Origin: Brachypalpus laphriformis
Taxonomy: Eukaryota > Arthropoda > Insecta > Diptera > Syrphidae
Direction: 5' to 3'
NCBI GenBank assembly: GCA_945910035.1
Contig: OX246753.1
Span: 256,173,477-256,237,476 of the forward strand
DNA length: 64,000 nt
A program made the translations under genes and the position numbers. Below the pieces are notes generated by a model that was not told the DNA's origin, did no database searches, and saw only the letters and a program-made list of their open reading frames with translations. How positions within the stretch are numbered: position 1 is the stretch's first letter; each line of letters opens with the position of its first letter. Shown here piece after piece: positions 20,250 to 32,335 of the stretch.

Positions 20250-21000
20250 GATTCACAACTCATATACCGACATCCATTTTAGATCCATCGGTATGGACAG
20301 ACAATTCATTCTCAGTACAAAGTATCCTATCACCCCATTCCTCTTTGCTGGGAATTCTGAACGAGTAGTCCATTTCCGTCAGGAGTGTCGAGATATTCCA
20401 TTGAATTAGAATTGAAGTGTAACCGACGGACCCGCTTTCACGAGATCGGCTTCCCGAGCTTCCGCAATGTATATCTAATGGAGAAAGATATTGTATTCAG
20501 TATTTGTTCCAGAACTGTCATCACTCCCAAGTAGCCTGCCATTTAATCTTTGTGACGATCTCAAGATAGAATTTCTTCTCAAGTCACCTTGGCGGTATTT
20601 CAGTGAACTCTTATTGTACCATTGACATCTCTTAGAGTGGAGTTGATTACATGAGTACTAATCATCTGTTCAATCGACCTGCTTATACACGGATTTATTG
20701 GAACCTTAAGTAGACCAATTACTTTTGCTTGGATGCTCACATTGTTAAATGCTTCTTCTCTGTCCAGAAAAGCACCCAAGGTATGTTCCCTAATCTCATC
20801 AATTATCCGTTACAGTATCTTTAATAAGCTTTATGATAGGCTTATTGATCTATAATCTTTGGGACTGATGTGATATACCATACTTCACCCGATTTGTATA
20901 TTGAAACTCTAATTTCTCGCCAGGATTCTGGAACATAACGCAGTTGGAGAAACCATCTTTAAATTGTTGGCGGTGGCTCTCCACAGCCAGAAAAATGTAA
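20250..21000 (-). mobile_element. Degenerate LOA-type fragment (RT and RNase H start)
   Basis: On the minus strand, blocks read LDREEAFNNVSIQAK (20728-20770), corresponding to the LOA LDIEGAFNNV box, and VHTDGSKMDVG (near 20275-20310), the first RNase H block. The spacing between them is far too short for a full RT, so an internal deletion removed the YADD region. No frame is open for long. Confidence 0.55.
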
Positions 21001-21555
21001 TTTTAAGAGAATTTCCGGCGTATTCTCATGCGAGTAGAAGACTTAGTCTTATTTGTACACCCAAACGTAAATATTGCAAAGTGAATTGAATTGGATTGAG
21101 TTTGCCCAGCTGCCATCGCAGTTCTTGGTGCAACACATTTGCAAAGAAGCTTTGACAATGAATTTCCTTAGACGAGTCGCTTCTGTAGTAGATTCGACAG
21201 AGCTGCTGAAGGTTTCCATGTTATATTGAGCACTCAATGGCTCACTCCTCATTAGTAAGGTTCCAACTATGCTTTGAGGTGTGCAAGCGCACTGCTATTA
21301 TTGCATTCCACCACGGTATCTGACAGGACATGACCTTCCAAAGGAAAAAATCAATAGTAAGTCATTGGATAATATCTATGTTGACGAAGACCTTGATTGC
21401 TCTTCCCCTGACTTAGCCTAAGGTTCAGGTGAATGGAAAACAGTGAAGAGAGGAGGGTCCCAACGTTTTAAATCGAAATATGAACGTAGGGGTGTTTAAC
21501 AAGTTGAAGGATTGGTAGGCAGGTAGGTAGTCTAATAAATGAGAAAAACCCAACT
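21001..21555. other. Interval without recognisable gene
   Basis: About 550 bases of mixed composition with no coding pattern I can support on either strand. It lies between two minus-strand LOA pieces and may be old LINE sequence. Confidence 0.4.
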
Positions 21556-21830
21556 ACCACTAGGTGCTGTTTTGATACCACAAAACTCGTGTACCTGGAT
21601 GTAAAAGGTGTGTTGGTGGGGGGTCCAGCCTGTGGAGCTTAAAAAGATTATTAAACCTTTAAGGCTTCTCTCTGAGACTTCCTTAAGGGAATCGAAAAAT
21701 GGTTTTCCTTAAGCTCGTTGTCTGGCCCTAGCAAGTACAGGACAGGCGCATATATAGTGGATAAGGCTTTCTTTCTCAGTTGCAAGATTGCATTGATTGT
21801 AGTTCTTTCTTTCACATCTTTCTAGATATA
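21556..21830 (-). mobile_element. LOA-type C-terminal end
   Basis: The minus strand reads NLATEKESLIHYICACPVLARARQ, then GKPFFDSLKEVSE and RSLKGLIIFLSSTGW, the typical C-terminal zinc-motif tail (H...C-x-C-P) and hydrophobic end of LOA ORF2. It is a 3' end fragment only and is independent of the piece at 20250-21000, because it lies on that piece's 5' side. Confidence 0.6.
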
Positions 21831-23397
21831 GTAAAGTTTGTTAGTCTATCCATCTGAGGTTGGAGGAGCTGAAGGATTGCCTATGCAACAAAACTGAAGC
21901 TATCAGTAGCCTTGTTGTTGCCATCCTCAGCATCATAGAAAAATCCAACACCATTCCTTGTTCATAAATATTCCAAAGAACTCTGTATTTCCCACATTTG
22001 TATGGAAAAAATCAACAAATGATATTATTCGAGTAAATTCCCATCCGCACTCATAATTATATTAGCATTCATCGGTCGCCAACCCAGAAGCAATCAAATG
22101 TACACTATGACCAGTGGAATTATTCCACGCACTAATACACCCCACCACACATCGTATTGAGAGTAATTCCATTACAACAGTCCAACTAGCAATTCTATGT
22201 ACAAGTGCAAGTATGTCGACAACCGGAATGAATGAATGCACCGCATTCCATCCCATATTTGCGTTATCATAATGTAATAGTGTAGGATTAATTTTCAGCT
22301 CACTTGACTCAATTTCCATTCGACAAGTACCCAGAGTCTATAAAGAAGAAGCACACACCCCATATGGTGCGTCCAGTGCACTGAATGGAGATGTCCACCC
22401 ATCAATCCATCCAGAGCAGTAGCACTGTTGGATATCTTTTAGCTTAGACTAGGTTGTACCATCGAGTGATGCTATGCCATCATCATGATCATCATAGTTC
22501 GTGCATCTAATTGAATAAACTCAAAGTGCAATGATAAAACTCAATTTGTTTAAACAAGCAATTTCGTTAAAATGGAATTACACCAGCCACTGTTGTTGGT
22601 CCTTCTGCTGCGCTCTCGGGGGCGGGCTTTCTACTGCTTACTCGTCGTACACTCCAGGTATAGTTGGATACAATTTTTAATCGAATTTGAAAGTATTTTC
22701 CAATAACAAGGTGATCATACGAGTAGATAGAATGCTTTCGAATTTAGCGTTTTATTGGAAAATTTTAGATTAATGTGTGTTGAGAGTTAGGTGAAGGACC
22801 CTTGTGCGAATGATTCAGTTATTAGATTGCGAAGGGGAGGTCAAGAGCGAATAAGTTTCAAATGAGCGAATAGGATGAACAAATTAAGGAGAAACAGTCA
22901 TGCATTGTACGAGAAGAAAATTTCCTTTGGAAAGTTAATATCTCACGCGAAGCAATGGGCGTGAAAGAAACTCCAGGAACTCCTTGTTTTTCGATGAATT
23001 CACTTCCAAGAAGTATGTTTTATTGGAATTCCCTGCGCTGAGTACTATGCAGGCATGCACATGATAAGAGAGTTCTAGTGAAACTTGGCATTCCCGAATA
23101 TCTAGTTGCCATGAGGCCTGGGGTGTTTATGCATGAATACTCGCTGTGTATCCAATCGTATCACAGAAGAACGATATGTATCTTTTTGTGATGTATAGCA
23201 GCGACGGTAAAGTTCGGGTGGACCACAAAACAACTCGGCCTTCCAACTTGCTGGATTACTGGTGCTCCTTCACAAAGAGAGCAACAAACCACCAAACGGG
23301 TCCTTGTCGATCGACCACTCTGCATGCTGAATATGACTGGAAAAGTCTGGCGTCATATCATCTGCAATAGCAGAAGAAGCGGGAGGACTTTCGGAAC
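21831..23397. other. Long interval without recognisable gene
   Basis: About 1.6 kb without LINE motifs or matching copies elsewhere in the window. Minor open frames (for example 22062-22319 minus and 23146-23370 plus) show no homology I can recognise and no promoter pattern. It may be single-copy spacer. Confidence 0.45.
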
Positions 23398-23880
23398 AGC
23401 AGTATGGGTTTTAGGAAGACGCACTCAACGACAGACGCAGTAAAAGTGGTAGTTGAAACGGCACGACAGGCCGTACAAGCTAGGAGGTGGAGAGGAGGCT
23501 TTAATAAATACTGCGCGGATTTTACCCTTGATGTTAAAAATGCTCAATGCTTAATAGTGCCGATTAAAATTTTATTCTGGGAGCAATTTAAAACATACGA
23601 CTGCCAACATACATCACTAGAAGCGTTACAGGTTAGTTAAGGCACAGAACGCTACTATAACAACACTGCCTGTGACCTCAAGGAGTACAAGGTAACCGGA
23701 GGTGCACCCGCAAGGATCTGTGCAGGGACCACTTCTGTGGAATCTGTCGTATGATGGTTTGTTATCGCTCTAACACACGAGGAGTCAGAAATTGTCGGAT
23801 TTGCAGATAACATCACCCAATCATCGTAGTTATACGGACAAGGCTAGAGCAATACACAGGAGGGGACTCGAGGCTTTGTA
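23398..23880 (+). mobile_element. R1-like RT fragment 1
   Basis: It begins at an R1-type motif, MGFRKTHSTTDAVKVVVETARQA, then RRWRGGFNKYCADFTLDVKNA. After a shift come a GAPARICAGTTSVESV-like block and GFADNIT (near 23795-23815). The conserved order GFR..ST.DA then TLDVKNAF fits the R1 clade. It is heavily shifted and the active-site box is degraded. Confidence 0.65.
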
Positions 23881-24720
23881 ATCGACAGTTTGGATTCCAA
23901 AAAAAAATAAGCACCAACCATGCGATACAAGCTGTGTGCGTTATAGCACGTGAGGCAATTGCGGGAGAAAGATGGCTCGGAGGAGCAAAACAGTACTGTG
24001 CTGTGGTGACACTTGATGTCAAGAACGAGTTCAATTCAGCCGACTGGAGCTGTATACTAAAATCACTAAGTGACCTGCAGGTGCCAAACTACCTACTGCG
24101 GATAATTGTGAGCTATTTCGAAGACATAGCCCTTTACTATGACACAGAAGAGGGACCAAAGAGGTACAAAATCACGGGAGGAGTTCCACAAGGGTCGATC
24201 CTGGGACCAATTCTATGGAAGATAATGTACGCTGACATTCTAAGAGCAAAAGGGCCGAACGGAGTAGACATAATCGGTTACGCCAGCGATATCGCAATTG
24301 TAGTAGTGGCCAAAAAATTAGAGAAAGTTGTGCAGAACTGCAATTAAACAATCACAAGCGTGAAGCTATAGCTACAGACATCAGGTTTAGAACTAGCGGA
24401 CCACAAAACCGAAGCCATTCTCATAAGCAGCCGTAAAAAAGCGGAACACCTTACCGTACAGGTCAGTGAACAAATCATCGAATCGAAGCAACCTGGTAGT
24501 GTTGCTGGACCACAAACTCAACTTCAGGGATAACGTAACATACACAGGCGAGAAGGCCTCTCGGGAAGTAGCGGCACTACGCAGAAGAAAAAAAACAATG
24601 GCATGCAAACGCGTAACCATCATCATGAGTCAACTAAAACTACTGGAACGTGAGAGAAAAGAGTCCAAAGGACTAACACGAATCCAGATGCCAACTAAGT
24701 CAGAAACCCCCCTACGATGA
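23881..24720 (+). mobile_element. R1-like RT fragment 2
   Basis: It starts at the equivalent RT position to fragment 1 (FGFQKKISTNHAIQAV), then CAVVTLDVKNEFNSADWSCIL, YDTEEGPKRYKITGGVPQGS and ILGPILWKIMYADIL. The catalytic box is YASD (24279-24290), a loss of the first aspartate of YADD. LELADHKTEAILISSRKK follows in another frame. It is not the same copy as fragment 1, because both span the same domain in tandem. Confidence 0.75.
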
Positions 24721-24865
24721 AATGCCAATAATGTGGTACCGTAGGGATAAGGATAAGAACGGAGAAGGGGTTAGTTGGTAAGAATCCCACACTGTTACTG
24801 AATACGGGCTCAGTTTCGTCTTTTGAAGATTACCACCTCCCAGTGAAAAAAATGTCATTCCACCA

Positions 24866-26461
24866 AGAATGTCATGTTTGACTGCATGTGCAACTCGGCC
24901 GGACAGCACGGGGTAGATGAAACATTAGTGTTGTGGATTAAAGCAATGCTAATGAATAGAACTTTGGTTGTGGATGCGGATTGTGGCCGATATGTTATGA
25001 CAAGGGTAAACAGAGGTTGTTTACAAGGTAGCGTTCGTTCTCAATTGTTACGAGTATGGTGCATGGTGGTCGACTCTCGGTTAAACACTTTAAATAGTTC
25101 TAACGTCTACGCTCAGCTATATGCGGATGATGTCGCCGTACTCTCTGTCGGGCTATGCCTGGCGACGGTCTGTGCTAACGCGCAGGCAGCGTTGTAGTTG
25201 ATCGATGAATGCTGCACTAGGAGTGGGCTTTCGGTGAATCCTCTTAAAACTGAGGTAGTCCTCTTTACGAGAAGGAAGATCCTAACCGATCTGACTCAAG
25301 GTGTCACTATTCATTCGCATTTCCAATGAAGCCAAATATCTGCGAGTGATTTTAGACAAGAAACTTCATTGTTCTAAATACGTCGAGTCGAAAACATCCA
25401 AGACGCTCTCAGTCTTCTGGCAGTGTAAGGGTGATTTTGGTAAGACTTGGGGGTTCTCTGGATCTAGACGGCTATGATAAAACCATACCTCGCATATGTG
25501 CCGATTGTTTGGTGGAAGGGGCTCTCGTGTAAATATTTGGTTGCTTTTTGCGCCAAACTCCGAAGAACGGCTTGTCTCGGCTACACGGGAGCTTTTTCGA
25601 GTACGCCTGACTCTGCTCTAGATGCTTTGCTGAACTTACCTCCCCTCGATACTTATAACATGGGTTGCACTATCAAAGCCATTCATCGTATTAGCCGGGG
25701 TGGTTTCTGGTATACTCCACACTGGAATATTGATGGACTTGCGCGACACTTATCTTACGACTCCGGGCTCATGGATATGCCCTCTAGTGCAATGACACCA
25801 GAACTGCAGCTGATGCGCAAATTCAGAGTCGACTTTCCTTGTGTTCAGGACTGACTTCGGCAGAGTCTGAGCCAGAAATGGAATGTAGTCGTATTTTCAC
25901 GGACGGTTCCAAAACCAGTCAATGCACTGGTGCTGGTGCCCTTGTGGAAGACGACAACTTTAGACTTCCTTTCTCGTTAGGCAAATATGCGTCTGTTTTC
26001 CAAGCGGAAACTTATGTAATACTAATGGCCATGAACTATGTTGTGAAGAACAGGCGGAAGGGCCGTAGTATTTGTGTCTATAGTGAGAGTCAGACTGCGC
26101 TTAAGGCCTTGCTTAACCCTTTAACCACTTCCAAAATAGTTCGTGAAACTAAAAACTTTGAGCGCGGTCGCAAGGCTGAATTCTCGGTCTCTTACCTGGG
26201 TGCCAGGTTGCACTGCGATCTTAAGGAACGAGATTGATCTCCGATGAGCTTGCAAGACAAGGCTCAGAGGAGGTTTTCTTAGGTACCGAACTCGCGATGG
26301 GTCTCCCTACGTCCACGGTTAGGACTTCCATTGATGATTGAGTCTCTCACGAACACAATTGTGCGTGGCATCACTCTCCAGAATGTAGGCTGATTAAACG
26401 AATCCTCCCGGACGTCTGTAAAAACTCAGCGGCATTCTTGCTGTCTCTCAACAGAAAAGAC
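24866..26461 (+). mobile_element. LOA-b copy 2, left part (RT, RNase H)
   Basis: The RT frame reads LVLWIKAMLMNRTL, a corrupted GGVLSP block (RGCLQGSVRSQLL), VVDSRLNTLNSSNVYAQLYADDVAVL (YADD 25119-25130) and RSGLSVNPLKTEVVLFTRRK. After shifts come PYLAYVPIVWWKGL and TGAFSSTPDSALDALLNLPPLD, then RNase H (FTDGSKTSQCTGAGA, VFQAETYVILMAM, YSESQTALKALL) at 25879-26150 and ARQGSEEVF. The copy breaks at AAAAGAC (26455-26461) and resumes at 37410, so the intervening 10.9 kb is a nested insertion. Stops at several places make it a pseudogene. Confidence 0.85.
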
Positions 26462-27179
26462 ATTGTGGCCAGACAACACCCGAAGAAAGGTATGTTGAAC
26501 TTATCGCTGAGATAAACAACTTGACTCAGCTTGTAAATGAGCCTACACGTATACCGGACATTGAAAGTCCTTCTGCCAACACTCTGGACTTGTTTCTTAC
26601 TTCACACCCTGATAAATGCATCATTGATGTTTTAGCGCCTCTAGGCCGGTCTGACCACAACATCGTACTCTGACCACACAGTTAAAGAAAAAACTCCCAA
26701 AAGAAAAGTATGACGTTACGAGAAAGCCAACTGGGACGGCCTTAACAGTTTCTTTATGAGTTTTAACTGGTCGCTATGCTTCCTCAATAGCGACGTGAAT
26801 GCCGCCGCTGATATGATTACTGACACCATCCTCTTAGGTATGGATGCATTTATTCCTAGCAGAATAAAAAGCATCAAACCTAAGGCAAACTCGTGGTTTG
26901 ACCAGAGCTGCGAAAAGGCTGTCAGGTTGAAAGAAGTAAGTTTTCGGTCTTATAAAGGCAACAAATCTGAGGAAAACCGAAAGAAGTTTAAGCAAGCCAC
27001 AAATGACTGCAATGCTCATATTCGACGTGTAAAATTCTTATATGACCAAAAATTGAGGCAAAAAATTCTACACTGTCCCAAAGGTAGTAAACATTTTTGG
27101 TCATTCGTCAAAAATATGAAAAATTCTGTCCCGTCTGCCATCCCAACGCTCATTTACAATGACATTACAGCTGTGCCAG
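26462..27179 (+). mobile_element. CR1-like element, segment 1 (endonuclease end and linker)
   Basis: The reading includes INNLTQLVNEPTRIPD, SANTLDLFLTSHPDK and APLGRSDHNIV, which are the final endonuclease blocks. After one shift comes the linker frame 26756-27190: MDAFIPSRIKSIKPKANSWF, YKGNKSEENRKKFKQATNDC and KGSKHFWSFVKNM. The blocks TLDLFLTS and LGRSDHN are typical of CR1-clade elements. The left border is the AAAAGAC target site in LOA-b. The right border is where RTE-1 entered. Confidence 0.8.
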
Positions 27180-29680
27180 GAAGTCTTTAGTAGCGTGGTC
27201 GGAAAGCACAGCCTGCACGACAACACTTCCGGCAACGGACTCAGGCTAATCGACTTTGCGGCGAGGCGAAACTTTGTTGTAGCTAGTACGCGGTTCCCAC
27301 GTCTCGATATTCACAAAGGAACATGGCTCTCCTTTGATCGAAAAATCGTCAACCAAATCGATCACATTGCGATCGACGCAAGGCACTCTTCCAGTATTCT
27401 GGGTGTCCGGACTTTCCGAGGAGCCAACGTGGACTCGGATCACTACCTAGTTGTAGCCAAGGTACGGATGCGGATATCCACAACGGAGCGAAATCAACGA
27501 AATGCTGTGAGGAAATTTGACGTCGAAAAGCTACAATCGCAAGAGACCGCCAGAACCTTTGCCGATCGTGTTTCTTCTAATCTCAATCTTAGTCCTATGC
27601 CGCCAGCAGCAAATGCGGAAGACCAGTGGCAGCGTTGCCAAAAAGCCATCAGAGATGCCGCCTCTGATGTACTGGGTTTCTCTCGCCCACCACAACGAAA
27701 CCCCTGGTTTGATGAGGAATGCCGGCAAGCACATGCAGCAAAACAAGAGGCGTACTAAGCGGCGCTGCATAGAAGGACTAGAGCTGCTTACGAGCTCTAC
27801 GTGCGCAGGAGAAAAGAGGAACATCGACTTCTCAGAAAGAAGAAAAAAGAGCATGAGAAGCGCTCGATCGAGGAGATTGAGAGACTTTATTGCAGGAATA
27901 ATGTTCGAAAATTTTACCAAAAGGTAAAAAGAACATGCCAGGGTTTCAAAGCCAGAACAGAAGCCTGCAGGGACGAAAATGGCAACATAGTAGTAGAATC
28001 GCAGTCGGTGCTGAGGATATGGAAGGAACACTTCTGCAGACTGTTAAACGGCGATGATGATCAATATTCCGCTGTCAGGCAGAATGAGCCATTCAACAGT
28101 GACGATGGCAGTCAAAATTCCCGTCAACCCGATCATAATGAAGTGAGGATAGCGATATCTAAACTCAAATCCAACAAAGCTGCTGGAGCCGACTGCCTTG
28201 CCGCTGAACTTTTTAACGCAGGAGGAGATGAGTTGGTAAGGAGCATGCACCAGCTCATCTGTAAAATCTGGTCGGACGAAAGTATGCCCGATGAATGGAA
28301 CCTCAGCATCGTTTGCCCGATCCTGAAGAAAGGAGACCCTCTGAACTGTGCCAACCACAGAGGTATAAGTCTCCTAAATATCGCATATAAGATCCTGTCT
28401 GCCGTACTATGTGAACGCCTAAAACCGATCGTCAACAACCTGATAGGTCCTTATCAGTGCGGTTTCAGGCCTGGAAAGTCCACCATTGACCAAATATTCA
28501 CACTACGGCAGATCTTGGAAAAACCCCATGAATATAAAATCGATACGCACCATCTCTTCATCGATTTCAAAGTTACCTATGATAGCGTGTATAGAGACGA
28601 GTTATACAGAGCCATGTCTAGTCTTGGCATTCCTGCCAAGCTCGTCCGTTTGTGCAGAATGACGATGGAGAACTCTCGCTGCTCCATCAAAGTCGGTAAG
28701 AACATCACCGAACCGTTCGATGTCAGGAAAGGTCTTAGACAAGGCGACGCGCTATCATGCGATCTCTTTAACATAATACTTGAGAGAATTGTACGAAACT
28801 CACAAGCCAACCCCGGAGGTACAATCTTCTTCAAGTCTGTACAACTACTCGCTTATGCCGATGACATTGACATAATCGGAAGAACTCAGCGGGCAGTCAA
28901 TGGGGCATTTACGAGTATTGAGATCGAGGCAGCAAAGATGGGTCTAGCGGTCAATGAAAGCAAAACAAAATATATGCTGTCTACAAAAAAGGACACCCAA
29001 CATCGGCGTCTTGGCAGAACGCCACAATAGACAGATACAATTTTGAGGTAGTAAAGGATTTTGTCTACCTAGGCTCGATGGTCAGCTCCGCAAATGACAT
29101 GAGTGGAGAGATCAGACGGAGAATTACTCTTGCCAATCGTTGTTTCTATGGGCTAAAACGGTAATTGAGTAGCAAAGCCCTATCTCGAACTACTAAGGTA
29201 ACTCTTTATAAGACATTAATCATCCCAGTCCTGCTGTATGGCGCAGAGGCATGGGCTTTGAAAAAACCGGATGAGGATGCCCTTGGTTATTTCGAGAGAA
29301 AAGTTCTTCGAGCGATCTTTGGTCCCGTCTGCATAGACGGTGAGTGGAGGAGAAGGTACAATGCCGAACTATACGGCCTGTACAAGGACATCGACTTAGC
29401 CAGAAGAGTTCACATACAGCGACTAAGATGGCTGGGTCATTTAGAGCGGATGGAGCCCAACCTTCCCGCTAAGAAAGTCTTCGAATCCAACCCGGACGGA
29501 CGGCGCAATAGAGGACGACCTCGCGGTAGGTGGCGCAAACAAGTGGAGAGGGACCTCAACCAACTTGGCGTGCGCAACTGGAGGCAGCTGGCTCGTAACC
29601 GTGCTGGCTGGAGAGGTTTGTTGGTTCAGGCCCAGGTCCACCCCGGACTGTAGCGCCATCTAAGTAAGTAAGTAAGTAAG
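27180..29680 (+). mobile_element. RTE-1 copy 2, 5' truncated, with AAGT tail
   Basis: This 2.5-kb copy starts in the endonuclease domain (VGKHSLHDNTSGNGLRLIDFA) and ends with GTAGCGCCATC and an AAGT repeat (29661-29680). TTACAGCTGTGCCAG flanks it at 27165-27179 and 29681-29695, a 15-bp target-site duplication. Stops or shifts at about 27757, 29028 and 29162 split the ORF into pieces. The AAGT tail and the RT-only C-terminal end (no RNase H) fit JAM1/RTE-type elements. Confidence 0.9.
27801..29030 (+). pseudogene. RTE-1 RT open frame (409 codons)
   Basis: The frame holds the coiled, Lys/Arg/Glu-rich linker (EEHRLLRKKKKEHEKR), then RT blocks ISKLKSNKAAGADCLAAELF, KKGDPLNCANHRGISLLNIA, CGFRPGKSTIDQIF, FIDFKVTYDSVYRDELY, GLRQGDALSCDLFNIILER and LLAYADDIDIIG (YADD 28854-28865). 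All main RT motifs are present. It stops at 29028-29030, before the C-terminal connection, which continues in another frame to 29653 (GRPRGRWRKQVERDLNQLGV). It is inactive through loss of the N-terminal endonuclease and the frame breaks. Confidence 0.85.
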
Positions 29681-29695
29681 TTACAGCTGTGCCAG

Positions 29696-32335
29696 TGCCT
29701 GTGGCCACGCCCAAGGCACTGCTGTAACTGCAGTGTAGGCACTGCGAGCAAGGAGATCTATTGTGCCATAGGCCACTTTTAGGGCAGCAGTACTTCTACT
29801 CTCTTTATGAAAACTATAATTACGGCTGCGGAGGAGTTCCTTAAATCTATTGGAGATATGATCTCTTTAAGAAAAAAGCTTCTCCTAGTACTACACAGAG
29901 CGATACACGCACATAGTATGTGTTCTATGGTTTCGTCCTCTTATAGGCAGCGGCGGCAGGTGATATCCACCGAAATTCTTATTTTATTAAGGTGGTAAAG
30001 AAGTTGACAATGACCGGTAAGGAAGCTCACAAGCCTTCTTATGTCATTTCTGCAGTGGTTTAGGATATCAACTGCCTGTCTGAAGGAAGGGTTGGACAGC
30101 TCTTTTAGCCTGCCTGAGACCTTGGGAGTTATTCCAGTGGGAGATGCACGTGTTGCGTTCCCAAATGTTTAGGGTAAGTTTAAAGGCGGAATTGGATATT
30201 CCGCAGAAGGGTTCAGGCCCAGTGAACAACTCAGAGGAGCCCTTCCTAGCTAACAGGTCTGCAGTTTCGTTGCCGTCAACGCCTACATGACCCGGTACCC
30301 ACCACAATTTTACTTTATTGTTTCGGGCTAGATTTTGTAAGCTGTCGAAGCAGCTTACAACTGATTTTGAACTGATCAAATGGAAGATCAATGCTTTGAG
30401 CGCCGCTTGGCTATCGGTAAGTATATGGATAGAGGCACCTTTAATGCCTGAGTGCAGGTTAATGTTAGCACAAGTTTCAATGGCGTAAAGCTCGGCCTGG
30501 AATACACTAGGACTCTTTCCGAGTGATTTCGAAATTTTATGGTTGGCTCCATACACACCGGCCCCAACTCCTGAATCCGTTTTTGATCCATCGGTGTACC
30601 ACACTATACCTTTTGGATTAAGCGACGGTCCGCCATTATTCCATATATCACGGCTTGGGATCACAATCTCAAACCTTCTACCAAAGTAGAGTGATTTGGG
30701 CGTGACCGAGACCGTGCTGAGCATGTCTAGCTCGGGGAAATCGGACAATAGCTCCATGACATCCACGTGATCCCGTGTACTATTAGCACCTGATTTTCTA
30801 AGACTAACTGCACTGCGGATATCCACTTTTTTTATAAATATATGTGACGAAGTAAGTCCGATTATGGCTTCAATGGCTGTTGTGGGACAAGTGTGGATAG
30901 TATCTGTGATACCGAGGCAAGCTAGTCTTTCAAGTTTTGTGAGTTTATTAATGGTTGTGACCTCTTTGGTTTTCGTCCACCAGACAACGGACGCGTATGT
31001 CAGAAAGGGTCTTACAACCGTGGTATATAACCAGAAAATGACCTTTGGAGACAGGCCTCAGGTCTTGCCGTACATACGGCGACAGGCCCACAATGCAGTA
31101 GTCGCCTTGGCAATTTTATGCTTATTATGGGAGTTCCAGTTAAGCTTCCTATTCAGGACAATTCCTAGGTATTTGACCTCATCGGAAAAATTGATGGTTG
31201 TGCCGTTTAGAGTCACTGAGCCAATATTCAGTGTTCTTCTTTTTGTAAACGGTTCAACGACTGCCTTGCTGTGGTTAATCGACAGGCCCTCCCCAGCACA
31301 CCCATCCGAGACTACAAGGAGTGAATTTTGCATGAGTTGACACACATTGTCTTCATGTTTGCCTTTAATGATGATCACCAGATCATCTGCATAGCCTATG
31401 GTTGTGAAACCTGAACTATTAAGTGTGTTCAACAAGTCATCCACCACAAGTGACCATAAGAGAGGCGAGAGGATGCCACCTTGGGGGCAGCCTTTGGCCG
31501 CGGAGACCGTCACAGAGACCTTTCCAGACGAAGATGTTATTATGCGGCTATCGAGCATGTTCCTTACCCATCTGGTAGTAGGTTCGTCTATTCTCCTGCG
31601 TCTCATAGCACTAGTGATGGATTCATAACCAGTGTTATCAAAAGCACCTTCTATGTCACGGAATGCACAAAGGGCAATTTCTTTGGAGCGGTAGGCAGCT
31701 TTGATCTCTGTGACGAGATAGTGAAGGGCACCTTCTGTAGATCGACCTTTCCTGTTTGCATATTGACTAGAGTGCAGAGGTATAGTCTTTTCAAGAATGC
31801 CTCTAATGTGTAAGTCTAGCAGTTTTTCCATGGTTTTCAAGAAAACCGATGTCAAGCTGATTGGACGGTAGGATTTGGGTAGCTCGCTGGGTTTGTTACC
31901 TAGCTTAGGGATAAACACCGCATTTACCTCCCGCCAAGTTAGTGGAATATATCCCAGGTTGAAGCTTGCTCTAAATAGAGCTACCAAGGCAGGCAAGATG
32001 TAATCTAGAACTTTCTGTATGAGAGCTGGGAAAATACTATCACTGCCAGGTGCCTTAAAGGCTTTAAATGAACCGTTTGCCCATTTAATTTTTTCTTGAC
32101 TGAACAGAATTCCAGACAAGCTGTTGACTCTTCTGGAGGTGCCACATGTGGATCCTTCAGGAGCAACAAGTACGTGGTCGCTTAAAATTGTTGAGCCAGG
32201 GAAGTGAACTTAGAGCAGAGTTTCCAGGGTTTTCCTTCGACTGGCGGTGTAGGTCATCAGGTTTGATGAGCAATCCCACCCCGTTGGAATGATTTTTTGA
32301 GGGAGCCTTTTGGAGACGGGCTGCTACTGTCAACT
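29696..32335 (-). mobile_element. LOA-e element, RT to 3' end
   Basis: On the minus strand it holds the pre-RT linker (32335-32120), RT, RNase H and the C-terminal zinc region (about 30060-29780: LLTGHCQL, CRRCL-EDETIEH, SAAVIIVFIKRVEVLLP in a shifted frame). The 3' terminus near 29700 resembles the LOA-c 3' UTR (GGCACAATAGATCT), so the two families are related. It lies inside the CR1-like copy in the opposite orientation. Confidence 0.8.
30068..32119 (-). pseudogene. LOA-e RT plus RNase H frame with one in-frame TGA
   Basis: RT (start 32119) reads SFKAFKAPGSDSIFPALI, VFIPKLGNKPSELPKSYRPI, AFRDIEGAFDNTGYESI, GCPQGGILSPLLWSLVVDDL and GYADDLVIII (YADD 31382-31393). A TGA at 31058-31060 stands where a Trp codon is expected after YGKT. 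The same frame then runs on to 30068, with LARKGSSE, the RNase H blocks VWYTDGSKTDSG, FQAELYAIE, ILTDSQAALKAL and WVPGHVGVDGNETAD. The RNase H catalytic D-E-D and the late His/Asp are all present. A frameshift at about 30068 separates the C-terminal zinc motif. It is one of the least damaged LINE ORFs here. Confidence 0.85.

Noticed and set aside
29661..29680. TAAG/AAGT repeats as telomere-like or satellite DNA
   Set aside because: They occur only at RTE 3' ends (9555, 29661, 47679, 59370) as short tails.
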